Source: Chryseobacterium viscerum (lineage in GTDB: Bacteria; Bacteroidota; Bacteroidia; Flavobacteriales; Weeksellaceae). Taken from it: DNA of 64,000 nt. Location: assembly GCF_025949665.1 (NCBI RefSeq), contig NZ_JAPDFT010000001.1, positions 2,046,001-2,110,000 on the forward strand, written 5' to 3'. Position numbers and translations under genes: made by a program. This document shows positions 15,851 through 22,760 of the stretch, piece by piece. Position 1 is the first letter of the stretch; each line of letters begins with the position of its first letter. Under the pieces are notes generated by a model. That model was not told where the DNA came from and did not search any database. It saw only the letters and a program-made list of their open reading frames with translations.

Positions 15851-16627
15851 ATGAAATACTTCTTTTCTATTCTTTTTGCCATACCTCTTTTTATAACCAG
15901 TTGTGCTGTACAAAATAGAAATACTCAAAGTCATGATTATGAAGTAAAACTGGATACGTTAGCTATGTTTGACCAAAGCAGAAACCGTAAGATTCCTGTT
16001 GCCTTTTATTATCCAAAATCTGATAAAAAGATTCCCGGCCAGCAGATCGTCATCTTCAATCATGGGTATGGTTTCAATAAAGGCGGAGATTATTTTGTGT
16101 ATTCTTATTTAACGGAAAAACTGGCTTCAAAAGGTTATTTTACGGTAAGCATTCAACATGAGCTGACGACAGACAGCCCTTTACCAACAGAAGGAAATTT
16201 ACAGTTGGTAAGAAGGCCTTTCTGGCAAAATGGTTCGGATAACATTCTGTTTGTAATTAATGAACTTAAAAAGACAAAACCGGAACTGGATTATAAACAT
16301 CTGACATTAATAGGACACTCCAATGGCGGTGATATGGCAGCATTATTCGGTAATCAGCACCCTAACCTGGTGTATAAACTGATTACAATGGATAACCGGA
16401 GAATGTTCCTGCCAAGAACTTCAGTTCCTAAAATTTATACTTTACGTTCTAACGATTATCCGGCTGATGAAGGAGTACTACCAAGCGAAACAGAGCAAAA
16501 AAAGTATTCTATGACAGTACAAACAACCTCCATCAACCATGGTCATATGGACAATAAAGGCAGTGATGACGAGAAAAAAATCTTAAGTGATTTTGTTTTA
16601 AAATATCTTTCTGAACAGGAATTTTAA
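15851..16627 (+). CDS. alpha/beta-hydrolase lipoprotein
   Basis: 258 residues. MKYFFSILFAIPLFITSCAVQ has a lipobox ending in Cys, so it should be lipidated and membrane-anchored facing the periplasm. Catalytic elements: IVIFNHGYG (oxyanion side), nucleophile elbow LIGHSNGGDMA, and a late TSINHGHMDNKG with the His. Resembles chlorophyllase/PAF-acetylhydrolase-like esterases. Follows the epoxide hydrolase by 8 bp. Confidence 0.85.
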   Translation: MKYFFSILFAIPLFITSCAVQNRNTQSHDYEVKLDTLAMFDQSRNRKIPVAFYYPKSDKKIPGQQIVIFNHGYGFNKGGDYFVYSYLTEKLASKGYFTVSIQHELTTDSPLPTEGNLQLVRRPFWQNGSDNILFVINELKKTKPELDYKHLTLIGHSNGGDMAALFGNQHPNLVYKLITMDNRRMFLPRTSVPKIYTLRSNDYPADEGVLPSETEQKKYSMTVQTTSINHGHMDNKGSDDEKKILSDFVLKYLSEQEF

Positions 16628-16644
16628 GAAATCATATGTAAAGT

Positions 16645-16688
16645 CTAAAATTTGTTAATCCTTCTAAACCATTACTAAAATTTGTTAA
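16645..16688 (+). promoter_or_regulatory. 14-bp direct repeat pair upstream of S41 gene promoter
   Basis: CTAAAATTTGTTAA occurs at 16645-16658 and again at 16675-16688, exactly 30 bp apart (about three helical turns), just upstream of the -7 box at 16696. This spacing suits a dimeric DNA-binding protein bound twice on one face. Confidence 0.45.
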
Positions 16689-16695
16689 CAGAGTG

Positions 16696-16703
16696 TATAT
16701 TTG
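16696..16703 (+). promoter_or_regulatory. -7 box TATATTTG of S41 peptidase gene
   Basis: Exact TAnnTTTG, 36 bp before the ATG. The nearest TTG is in the second direct repeat, 11 bp upstream. Confidence 0.55.
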
Positions 16704-16739
16704 TTGACAAGTTCTTTATTTTAGCCAAAATTAATAACT

Positions 16740-18170
16740 ATGAAAAAATTGACCTACACTATGATAGCAGCATTTCTGTTCTGCTCAGTGGAAGCTCAAA
16801 TACAAAATGCCGGTTTTGAAAACATGACAGATGGGTTACCCAATCACTGGAATATTAAAAAAACGGATTTATACGAAGGAAAGGTAGATTATACACAATA
16901 CTTCGGAGGAAAAGCCTCGATGCAGCTTACAGGAAAATCTGATGATACCAAAAATTTTCAATCTTTCTCTCAAAAAGTTCCTCTTGACATTCAGGAATTA
17001 CAGAAAATAGAAATAAGTGCCTATGTAAAATCTGAAAACACCCATGGAATAATCAATCTATGGACTCAGGTAAAAGATGAAAATGGTAAAATGATTGACT
17101 TCGGAAATTCAGAATCACAGCAAAAATCTATTGCTGTGAATAAAGACTGGACAAAATATTCTTTAATTTTCACTGTTGATAAAAATGTAAAAAGCCTGCT
17201 TCTTGGAGGGGTATTTACAGGGAACGGAACAGTTTGGTTTGATCATTTTGAGCTCAATAAAATTGCGTCTTCAAAAGATGAACCTTCAAAAGTTTCTGCC
17301 AGATACATTCAGGAGTTTAGAGATATTGTGAAAAAGAATTCTATTTTTTCAGATAGATTAGACTGGAAGAATATTGATACCAATCTGAATTACCTTGCAA
17401 AAGGAATGAAAACCATTGATGATACAGATACCGCTTTAAATTATATCATCAAAAGCCTGAGAGAAGCTGGTGATAACCATTCTTTCATTGATGGCAAAGA
17501 ACGTACAGAAAAACTGAAAACTACCAATACCAATGATGCAAAGCCTGATTCCAGACTAATCAACCAGAACATCGGGTATGTTTCTGTTCCGGGTTTTGCT
17601 TCTTTAAATACGGAAGTTGGAGATGCTTTTGCCTTACAGATTCACAGTATGATTAAAAAACTGGACTCTGAAAATAAGATTAAAGGCTGGATTGTAGACC
17701 TGAGAACCAACACCGGAGGAAATATGCACCCTATGATCAGTGGACTTGGAAGCCTGATCGGTGAAGGAACACTGGGGTATTTTGTTTATAATGGTAAAAA
17801 GAGTCCATGGATCTATAAAAACAGAAAGTTTGGTCCGCATAAAATTGAGGAACCTTATGAGCTTAAGAGCGGTCAGTCAAAAATAGCGGTGCTGATTGGT
17901 CCAAGTACAGCAAGCTCCGGAGAAGCTACCACCATTGCTTTTATTGGAAAGAACAATGTAAAATTAATTGGGCAGCCTTCAGCAGGATATACTTCAGCAA
18001 ACAGACCTTATACTTTAAGTGACGGTAAAAGTCTTGCTTTGGCCACTTCTTACGAAATGGACCGTAACGGAAAAGTCTATTACGGAAAGATAGATCCGGA
18101 CATTCCTGTAGAACCGAAAGAAGGAAAGGATATGGATATTGAGGCAGCAAAAAACTGGATTTTAAACTAG
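16740..18170 (+). CDS. S41 family peptidase with N-terminal carbohydrate-binding-like domain
   Basis: 476 residues, exported by signal peptide MKKLTYTMIAAFLFCSVEAQ. Residues 20-170 form a jelly-roll-like domain (NAGFENMTDGLPNHW, ISAYVKSE, GTVWFDHFEL) seen in CBM-type modules. The C-terminal half is a tail-specific protease core: GYVSVPGFASL, WIVDLRTNTGGNM and the nucleophile region IGPSTASSGEATTIAF with Ser. A PDZ domain is not apparent, as in some Bacteroidota S41 enzymes. It probably cleaves periplasmic or surface peptides. Confidence 0.9.
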   Translation: MKKLTYTMIAAFLFCSVEAQIQNAGFENMTDGLPNHWNIKKTDLYEGKVDYTQYFGGKASMQLTGKSDDTKNFQSFSQKVPLDIQELQKIEISAYVKSENTHGIINLWTQVKDENGKMIDFGNSESQQKSIAVNKDWTKYSLIFTVDKNVKSLLLGGVFTGNGTVWFDHFELNKIASSKDEPSKVSARYIQEFRDIVKKNSIFSDRLDWKNIDTNLNYLAKGMKTIDDTDTALNYIIKSLREAGDNHSFIDGKERTEKLKTTNTNDAKPDSRLINQNIGYVSVPGFASLNTEVGDAFALQIHSMIKKLDSENKIKGWIVDLRTNTGGNMHPMISGLGSLIGEGTLGYFVYNGKKSPWIYKNRKFGPHKIEEPYELKSGQSKIAVLIGPSTASSGEATTIAFIGKNNVKLIGQPSAGYTSANRPYTLSDGKSLALATSYEMDRNGKVYYGKIDPDIPVEPKEGKDMDIEAAKNWILN

Positions 18171-18177
18171 CAGCAAA

Positions 18178-18203
18178 GTTATCCACAACAAATTGTGGAT
18201 AAC
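18178..18203. promoter_or_regulatory. paired inverted DnaA boxes TTATCCACA / TGTGGATAA
   Basis: Two perfect DnaA-box consensus matches (18179-18187 and 18194-18202) face each other across 6 bp, in an 11-bp perfect inverted repeat. It is 8 bp after the S41 stop, so it might also act as an RNA hairpin, but the T-run is poor. Confidence 0.5.
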
Positions 18204-18276
18204 TTGTGAATTTTAACATTAAATTCATATTTCGTATTAAAATAATTACTACATTTACTATGTAATAAAAATCGAA

Positions 18277-18342
18277 GTGGAAACTTTATTTGCTTTTCTT
18301 ACTACTATTGAAATTGCAATTAAATTTGAAATAAAAATTTAA
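18277..18342 (+). CDS. candidate 21-residue peptide with abutting terminator
   Basis: GTG start, coding for (M)ETLFAFLTTIEIAIKFEIK plus Ile, then TAA whose last base is the first base of a terminator stem. The peptide is hydrophobic then charged. Upstream GAAG could help initiation. Evidence is only the tight fit to the terminator; a non-coding RNA ending at the same terminator is equally possible. Confidence 0.35.
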   Translation: METLFAFLTTIEIAIKFEIKI

Positions 18343-18368
18343 GCACAGCATTGTCGGCTGTGCTTTTT
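18342..18368 (+). terminator. rho-independent terminator
   Basis: AGCACAGC / GCTGTGCT stem (8 bp), 7-base loop, TTTTATT tail. It ends a plus-strand transcript that is too far from the S41 stop to be its natural end. Confidence 0.85.
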
Positions 18369-18742
18369 ATTGTTGTCTAATTAAAAAAATGAGATGTATT
18401 TATCTACTGGATCTGCTCCTAAAGGGCAGATTCTTTTATCCATATACCCTTTTTAAATAACGCTTTCTGAAGATTATTTGACTCAGTCAAAATCTGGAAA
18501 AAAGTATTTTGTACCGCTTACATTTTGACGCAAAGGTTTAATAATATAAAATGTATATTCTAAAGGGAGCAGGAATATAATCAACTTCGTTGATTCTTTA
18601 TAAGCAAACGTATAGCTTCATCTGCGACATTGTCGCTTTCTTAGCTTCCTTATTAATAATGGATTGAATTTTGTCTTTGCGTTTGAAAAAAGTTTCAGAG
18701 AATGAAGTTTAGAAAAGTAAAGACAGAGCTTCTTTTAAATCA
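18369..18742. other. gene-free stretch, repeat-like on minus strand
   Basis: 374 bp with no ORF. Read on the minus strand, 18530-18690 contains AAACGCAAAGACAAAATTC, GCGACAATGTCGC and CAACGAAGTTG, the look of a worn dispersed element; a fragment AAACGCAAAGGCGTAAATAT also occurs at 45654-45673. A dyad TTTGAC-TCA-GTCAAA is at 18477-18491. Confidence 0.4.
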
Positions 18743-18814
18743 GGCCTCATAGTTCAATGGATAGAATAAAAGTTTCCTAAACTTTAGATTCAGGTTCGAT
18801 CCCTGGTGAGGTCA
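18743..18814 (+). tRNA. tRNA-Arg, anticodon CCT
   Basis: Full cloverleaf: acceptor GGCCTCA / TGAGGTC, D stem GTTC / GAAT, anticodon stem AAAGT / ACTTT with loop TTCCTAA (CCT reads AGG), T stem TCAGG / CCTGG with loop TTCGATC, discriminator A. 72 bases; CCA is not encoded. Confidence 0.95.
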
Positions 18815-18844
18815 CTTATATATTTAATACTTTCCCAACAAAAA

Positions 18845-18865
18845 ACCTCCTATGCATTAGGAGGT
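18845..18865 (-). terminator. minus-strand terminator downstream of lysozyme region
   Basis: ACCTCCTA / TAGGAGGT stem, 5-base loop; six T follow on the minus strand. On the plus strand the tract is ten A, so it mainly acts on minus-strand transcripts and protects the tRNA from antisense reading. Confidence 0.65.
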
Positions 18866-19037
18866 AAAAAAAAAATGTCTCTTTCAACTAATTTGAATTA
18901 TCCAATCTTCAAATATAATGCAAACAGGAATTTACGGATATGACTGTAGTCATAACTCTACGGGTATGGTAAATTTTTAGAGCAGGAATTAAAGTTTATT
19001 AGAAAAGAATCTGACGGCTTTTTTAGCTAATAAATAA

Positions 19038-19057
19038 TCCCCACCTAACAGTGGGGA
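19038..19057 (-). terminator. terminator of lysozyme gene
   Basis: TCCCCAC / GTGGGGA stem with a 6-base loop, starting 4 bp after the lysozyme stop; tail TTATTTATT on the minus strand. Confidence 0.75.
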
Positions 19058-19061
19058 ATAT

Positions 19062-19502
19062 CTATTTCCCAAAGAACAGATCTGCTTCTGCCTTTCTTCT
19101 TCGGATAAGCCCATTTAATATTTTTCCGCCAGCAGCAATATATTTCGTAGTAAACCAATTTCTGATTTCTAAATCTGCTGCTCTTTTGTTGATGAGAGAA
19201 AACAAAGTCTCAGATCCTCCGGTATTGTAAGCATGAGAAACCAGCGCATCAAACTGATTCTGATTGAGTTCTATTTTCACTTTCGAGTTCACTATTTTCT
19301 CATAAGATGGCAGGACTTCAGCGAATAACTCTGCTCCTTTTTCTTTTGTGATTGGCGGATCTTTCATCGTTACTTTCTTTCCTCCGGGATAGTAAGTGTT
19401 ACCATACCCTATTGTCGGAATTCCTGCAGAATCCAGATAAGGCTTAGCACTGAAGCCTTCAAATGATACGATCAGATTGATTCCTTTTTGTGATGTTTTC
19501 AT
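19062..19502 (-). CDS. glycoside hydrolase family 24 lysozyme (phage endolysin type)
   Basis: 146-residue muramidase cleaving the MurNAc-GlcNAc bond of peptidoglycan. The catalytic triad E-8-D-5-T of T4/R21 lysozymes is exact: FEGFSAKPYLDSAGIPTIGYG. Later conserved parts LNQNQFDALVSHAYNTGG and LIRRRKAEADLFF are present. No signal peptide, so export would need a holin or a SAR-like anchor; neither is evident. It stands alone with no phage structural genes, between a tRNA and a gene-poor region, which may be the relic of a prophage or a captured endolysin. Confidence 0.92.
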   Translation of the reverse strand: MKTSQKGINLIVSFEGFSAKPYLDSAGIPTIGYGNTYYPGGKKVTMKDPPITKEKGAELFAEVLPSYEKIVNSKVKIELNQNQFDALVSHAYNTGGSETLFSLINKRAADLEIRNWFTTKYIAAGGKILNGLIRRRKAEADLFFGK

Positions 19503-19580
19503 GTATTTAGTTTTATGTATTATTCAGCAAAATTAAAATTGTAAATCCCAAAATCGTGAGGAAAAACCCCTATTTTAATG

Positions 19581-19724
19581 CTAGTGTCTAATCTTTTTTG
19601 TTTGCTGTTTATCTTCGGCTTTTTCCAATTTATTTTCAACTTTTTTAGCGGACGTTTGTTGAGAATTTGCCCAATCTCTGAATGTATTGAGGTTGTATTT
19701 ATAAAAACAAAAAAACCTCCCGAA
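19581..19724 (-). pseudogene. start-less small ORF upstream of lysozyme, possible lysis-gene remnant
   Basis: 47 open codons ending in TAG. The C-terminal part SAKKVENKLEKAEDKQQTKK is a charged, coiled-coil-like sequence that looks protein-coding, unlike chance translation, but there is no ATG, GTG or in-frame TTG and the 5' end runs into a terminator hairpin. It may be the tail of a degraded small protein once next to the endolysin. Weak evidence. Confidence 0.25.
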
Positions 19725-19771
19725 TCACCGGAAGGTTATACTGTAATTTGTCAGAAATATGAAATTTCAAT
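19708..19771 (-). ncRNA. candidate small RNA of about 64 nt
   Basis: Bounded by a full consensus promoter (19776-19803) and a hairpin with T-run (stem 19714-19721 with 19730-19737, then seven T). No ATG lies between. It could be a free small RNA or an attenuated leader of the lysozyme gene about 200 bp downstream. The stem pairs better on the minus strand (T-G wobble) than on the plus strand (C-A mismatch), supporting this orientation. Confidence 0.45.
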
Positions 19772-19775
19772 GGGC

Positions 19776-19803
19776 CAAATATAGCAAGTGTTTAATGTCA
19801 CAA
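19776..19803 (-). promoter_or_regulatory. promoter of candidate small RNA
   Basis: TTG, 17-bp spacer, TATATTTG on the minus strand; the best consensus promoter in the window together with 61509-61538. Confidence 0.65.
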
Positions 19804-19806
19804 AAT

Positions 19807-19820
19807 ATGATCCGGATCAT
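19807..19820. promoter_or_regulatory. palindrome ATGAT-CCGG-ATCAT upstream of small RNA promoter
   Basis: Perfect palindrome (16 bp with flanking T/A, 19806-19821). Its centre is 37.5 bp from the last base of the -7 box, the same as at 9306-9319. Confidence 0.55.
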
Positions 19821-19939
19821 ACTGCTATGGAAAATATTTCATGTATGCAACGAAGAATAAAACCATTAGGTTTGAAATTATCGCTTGAAAAATATCTGTT
19901 ACTTTTCATTCATCATTCAATTTTTATCAAATTAAATTG

Positions 19940-19947
19940 TACTTTTG
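19940..19947 (+). promoter_or_regulatory. -7 box TACTTTTG of receptor/ABC operon
   Basis: TAnnTTTG match, 9 bp before the ATG at 19957, giving a very short leader. Confidence 0.45.
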
Positions 19948-19956
19948 TTTTCTATT

Positions 19957-20310
19957 ATGCAAAAATTTCTCAGAGTCTTTTTTGTTTTCTCTTTACTTCT
20001 GATATTTGTTTCTAATGTCAGCGGCGTAACAACGTGTTTTGATCATGCTAATCATGCCAAAAGTAAAGTGATCTATAAAAAAGGTTCCAAAGAAGAGAAA
20101 ATTCCTACCTTTTCACAGGATGATGAATGTCAGTGTGCACTTCATATGCATATGAACAATGTTCTCCTTCCTGAACCTTTGGATATGGATTTTGTTATCA
20201 ATACTACGAATGACAACGAAATGCCTCAGCCCAAAGCTATTTCATACCGTTGTCTTCTCGACTTCTTCAGCTCCCGGGCTCCCCCATCTTCATTTTTCGC
20301 AGCAGCTTAA
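19957..20310 (+). CDS. small secreted Cys/His/Met-containing protein at head of receptor operon
   Basis: 117 residues from ATG 19957 (a TTG at 19945 overlaps the promoter box and is rejected). MQKFLRVFFVFSLLLIFVSNVSG is a signal peptide. The mature part contains CFDHANHAK, DDECQCALHMHMNN, i.e. clustered Cys, His and Met that could bind a metal, and ends FFSSRAPPSSFFAAA. Small proteins with an Arg-x-Pro-Pro tail next to TonB receptors are known for copper (DUF2946 type); this one is only reminiscent of them. It is 98 bp upstream of the receptor gene, same strand. Metal link is inference. Confidence 0.7.
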   Translation: MQKFLRVFFVFSLLLIFVSNVSGVTTCFDHANHAKSKVIYKKGSKEEKIPTFSQDDECQCALHMHMNNVLLPEPLDMDFVINTTNDNEMPQPKAISYRCLLDFFSSRAPPSSFFAAA

Positions 20311-20408
20311 TTTATACTGCTGTCATTTTTCATATACAGATTTTTTAGTCTGTACTGTTATTCCGTGGATACCTGTGTTTTCACACACTTAAAGATATCC
20401 TTTTATTA

Positions 20409-22757
20409 ATGGGCATATTCAAGGTCCGTACATCCCTATTCATGACTACCTGTAATTTTAATTATCCGGGAATAATTTTTTGTATTTCCCCAAATTCTGT
20501 GAAACTTTTAAGTTTAAGTTTCATTACCGTATCCTCATTTCTGTATGCGCAGTCCCGCCCTGAAGATTCTTTATCTACAATGGTACAAACGGTTGAAATT
20601 ATCGGAAGAAAGTCTAAAGATTATACTTCCGACTACTCTTTTGCCGCCACCAAGATTGCTATGAAAAACAAAGATCTGCCTTTAACTCTTAATACGGTTA
20701 CCAAGGAATTGATTACCGACCGCCAGGCTTTTCAGCTTGGAGATGTTATGAAAAATGTGAACGGAGTCTCTCCTTCCAGTTATTACAACCAATACAACAT
20801 TCGGGGAATCAGTCAAAATGAAGAAGGGCAGATTATCAATGGAATGCGGACCAGACAGTATTATTTTTTACAGCCTATGACTTCCAATATAGAGCGTGTG
20901 GAAGTTTTCAAAGGTCCTGCAAGCATTACCATGTCCAGTGTAGATCCCGGAGGAACAATTAATATGGTTACCAAAAAACCATTGTCAGTTTCCCGTCACG
21001 AGATCAGTTTATCAGGAGGCAGTTTTGATACGTACCGTGTCACCACAGATCTTACAGGCCCTTTAAATAAGAGTAAAACCTTGCTGTATCGTTTTAATGG
21101 CGCTTACCAAAATGCTCAGTCGTTCAGGGATCATGTTAAAAACAGTGGCGTTTTAATTTCTCCTTCCATCACATTTGTTCCGAATGAAAAAACATCTGTG
21201 AATATAGAAATGATTTTTAATGATCTTTATGGAAACCTGGACAGAGGGCAGCCTATTTTCGGTGCCGTTGCAGGAAAAACAGATCTGAACAGTACTCCAA
21301 GAACATTAAACCTGGGAGCACCTGATGACTTTTTTAAAACCAGGGAACTGATTATAATGGGAAGTGCTGCCCATCATTTTAACGAAGCTATAAGTTTTAA
21401 TGCATCTTATATGAAGCAATACTGGAGAGAAAACCTGCAGGAACACCGAACAACCAATTCCTTTGTTCCAGATATGGATAACAAACCGGTTTCCAGCCTC
21501 GCGATGATGCAGTTTGTACAAAGAAAGCAAAACTGGGCTGTAGACAATATTAATGCTTATTTTAATTTTAAATTCAAAACAGGCGTTGTTCAGCATCAGG
21601 CTTTAATAGGCTATGACAGTCAAATCTGGGAAAAGCGTAAAGGCGGACAGCAGAATGCCGCAAGAGGTTTTCTGTTAAAGAACGGCTCTGTAGTTCCTTC
21701 TTACAAACCTGCTAACGTTGATGATTACCAGACTTTCAATTATAACGGAATACTTATTCCTAAACCCAATGTCACTCCATTTGATCTGAATCCGGGTGCA
21801 GAAAACTATCAAAATAATGATTTTAATACGTTGAATATCATAACTCCTCTTCCTTCTGCTCTTACAACTACACACGCTGCTTATATCCAGCATTTTTTCA
21901 CATGGAAAAAGTTTAAAATTCTATCAGGAATACGTCAGGAATGGTTTCAGGACACCACCAATTTCAGAGAGCCCAATGAGTCTTCATTCCGAAATAATAA
22001 AGTTCTATACAGATTCGGGATTACATACAGTCTTACAGATCATATCAATTTTTACGGAACTTATCTTACCGGATTCCAGCCGCAATCCAATACGGTAACA
22101 TTAATGCCCAATACCTCCAGCCTCACAGGTACCGAATCTGCAGCGCGATTTAAACCATTGACTTCAGACCTTAAAGAACTGGGGATGAAAGCAGAGCTTT
22201 TCGGAAGGTTCTTATTGAATATTGCTGTGTATGAGATTAACCAGAGAAACATTTTAATCAATGCCAACAATCCTTCAGAACCTGATGAGCTTGTACAGCG
22301 AGGTGCAGACCGGAGCCGTGGATTTGAAGCTGAGCTTTCCGGGCACATCCTTCCTCAATGGCATATTTATGGAGGTTACAGCTATATTGATGCTAAAATA
22401 CTGGATGATACCAATCCTGATCTTGCAGGGAAAAGGAAAGAAAATACTTCTAAAAATTCTGTCAATATCTGGACACGCTACAATTTTTCAACCATAGAGC
22501 TTATAAAAGACTTTGGCATTGGAGCAGGGATTCTTTATCAGAGTTCAAAAGTGCCGTGGTTTACAAGAAGTTTTGAACTTCCGGCATATACTACTATAGA
22601 TGCTGCATTGTATTATACTCCTGCAAAATCTGTCCAGCTGGCTTTTAATCTGAATAATATTACCAATAAAGCCTACTGGATCGGGGCTCAGAATTACCTC
22701 AGGCTATTTCCGGGAACACCAAGAAATTATTTACTAACTGCTACTTACAAATTTTAA
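20409..22757 (+). CDS. TonB-dependent siderophore-type receptor
   Basis: Outer-membrane receptor of the FhuA/FhuE-like siderophore class. Plug region: FQLGDVMKNVNGVSPSSYYN, NIRGISQNEEGQIINGM, VEVFKGPASITMSSVDPGG; barrel ends FPGTPRNYLLTATYKF with the C-terminal Phe. Up to 782 residues. The start is uncertain: GTG at 20499 gives VKLLSLSFITVSSFLYAQ, a textbook signal peptide, while starts at 20409 and 20442 add 30 or 19 residues before it. The permease gene begins 3 bp after the stop, so receptor and ABC genes form an operon. Ligand unknown; siderophore or metal chelate by family. Confidence 0.9.
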   Translation: MGIFKVRTSLFMTTCNFNYPGIIFCISPNSVKLLSLSFITVSSFLYAQSRPEDSLSTMVQTVEIIGRKSKDYTSDYSFAATKIAMKNKDLPLTLNTVTKELITDRQAFQLGDVMKNVNGVSPSSYYNQYNIRGISQNEEGQIINGMRTRQYYFLQPMTSNIERVEVFKGPASITMSSVDPGGTINMVTKKPLSVSRHEISLSGGSFDTYRVTTDLTGPLNKSKTLLYRFNGAYQNAQSFRDHVKNSGVLISPSITFVPNEKTSVNIEMIFNDLYGNLDRGQPIFGAVAGKTDLNSTPRTLNLGAPDDFFKTRELIIMGSAAHHFNEAISFNASYMKQYWRENLQEHRTTNSFVPDMDNKPVSSLAMMQFVQRKQNWAVDNINAYFNFKFKTGVVQHQALIGYDSQIWEKRKGGQQNAARGFLLKNGSVVPSYKPANVDDYQTFNYNGILIPKPNVTPFDLNPGAENYQNNDFNTLNIITPLPSALTTTHAAYIQHFFTWKKFKILSGIRQEWFQDTTNFREPNESSFRNNKVLYRFGITYSLTDHINFYGTYLTGFQPQSNTVTLMPNTSSLTGTESAARFKPLTSDLKELGMKAELFGRFLLNIAVYEINQRNILINANNPSEPDELVQRGADRSRGFEAELSGHILPQWHIYGGYSYIDAKILDDTNPDLAGKRKENTSKNSVNIWTRYNFSTIELIKDFGIGAGILYQSSKVPWFTRSFELPAYTTIDAALYYTPAKSVQLAFNLNNITNKAYWIGAQNYLRLFPGTPRNYLLTATYKF

Positions 22758-22760
22758 ATT

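Noticed and set aside
18743..19502. Intact prophage between tRNA-Arg and receptor operon
   Set aside because: Only a lysozyme gene; no integrase, capsid or tail gene and no repeated att site seen.
19578..19784. Plus-strand 68-codon ORF upstream of receptor operon
   Set aside because: Runs through a minus-strand terminator and opposite a more protein-like minus frame; Phe-rich by chance.
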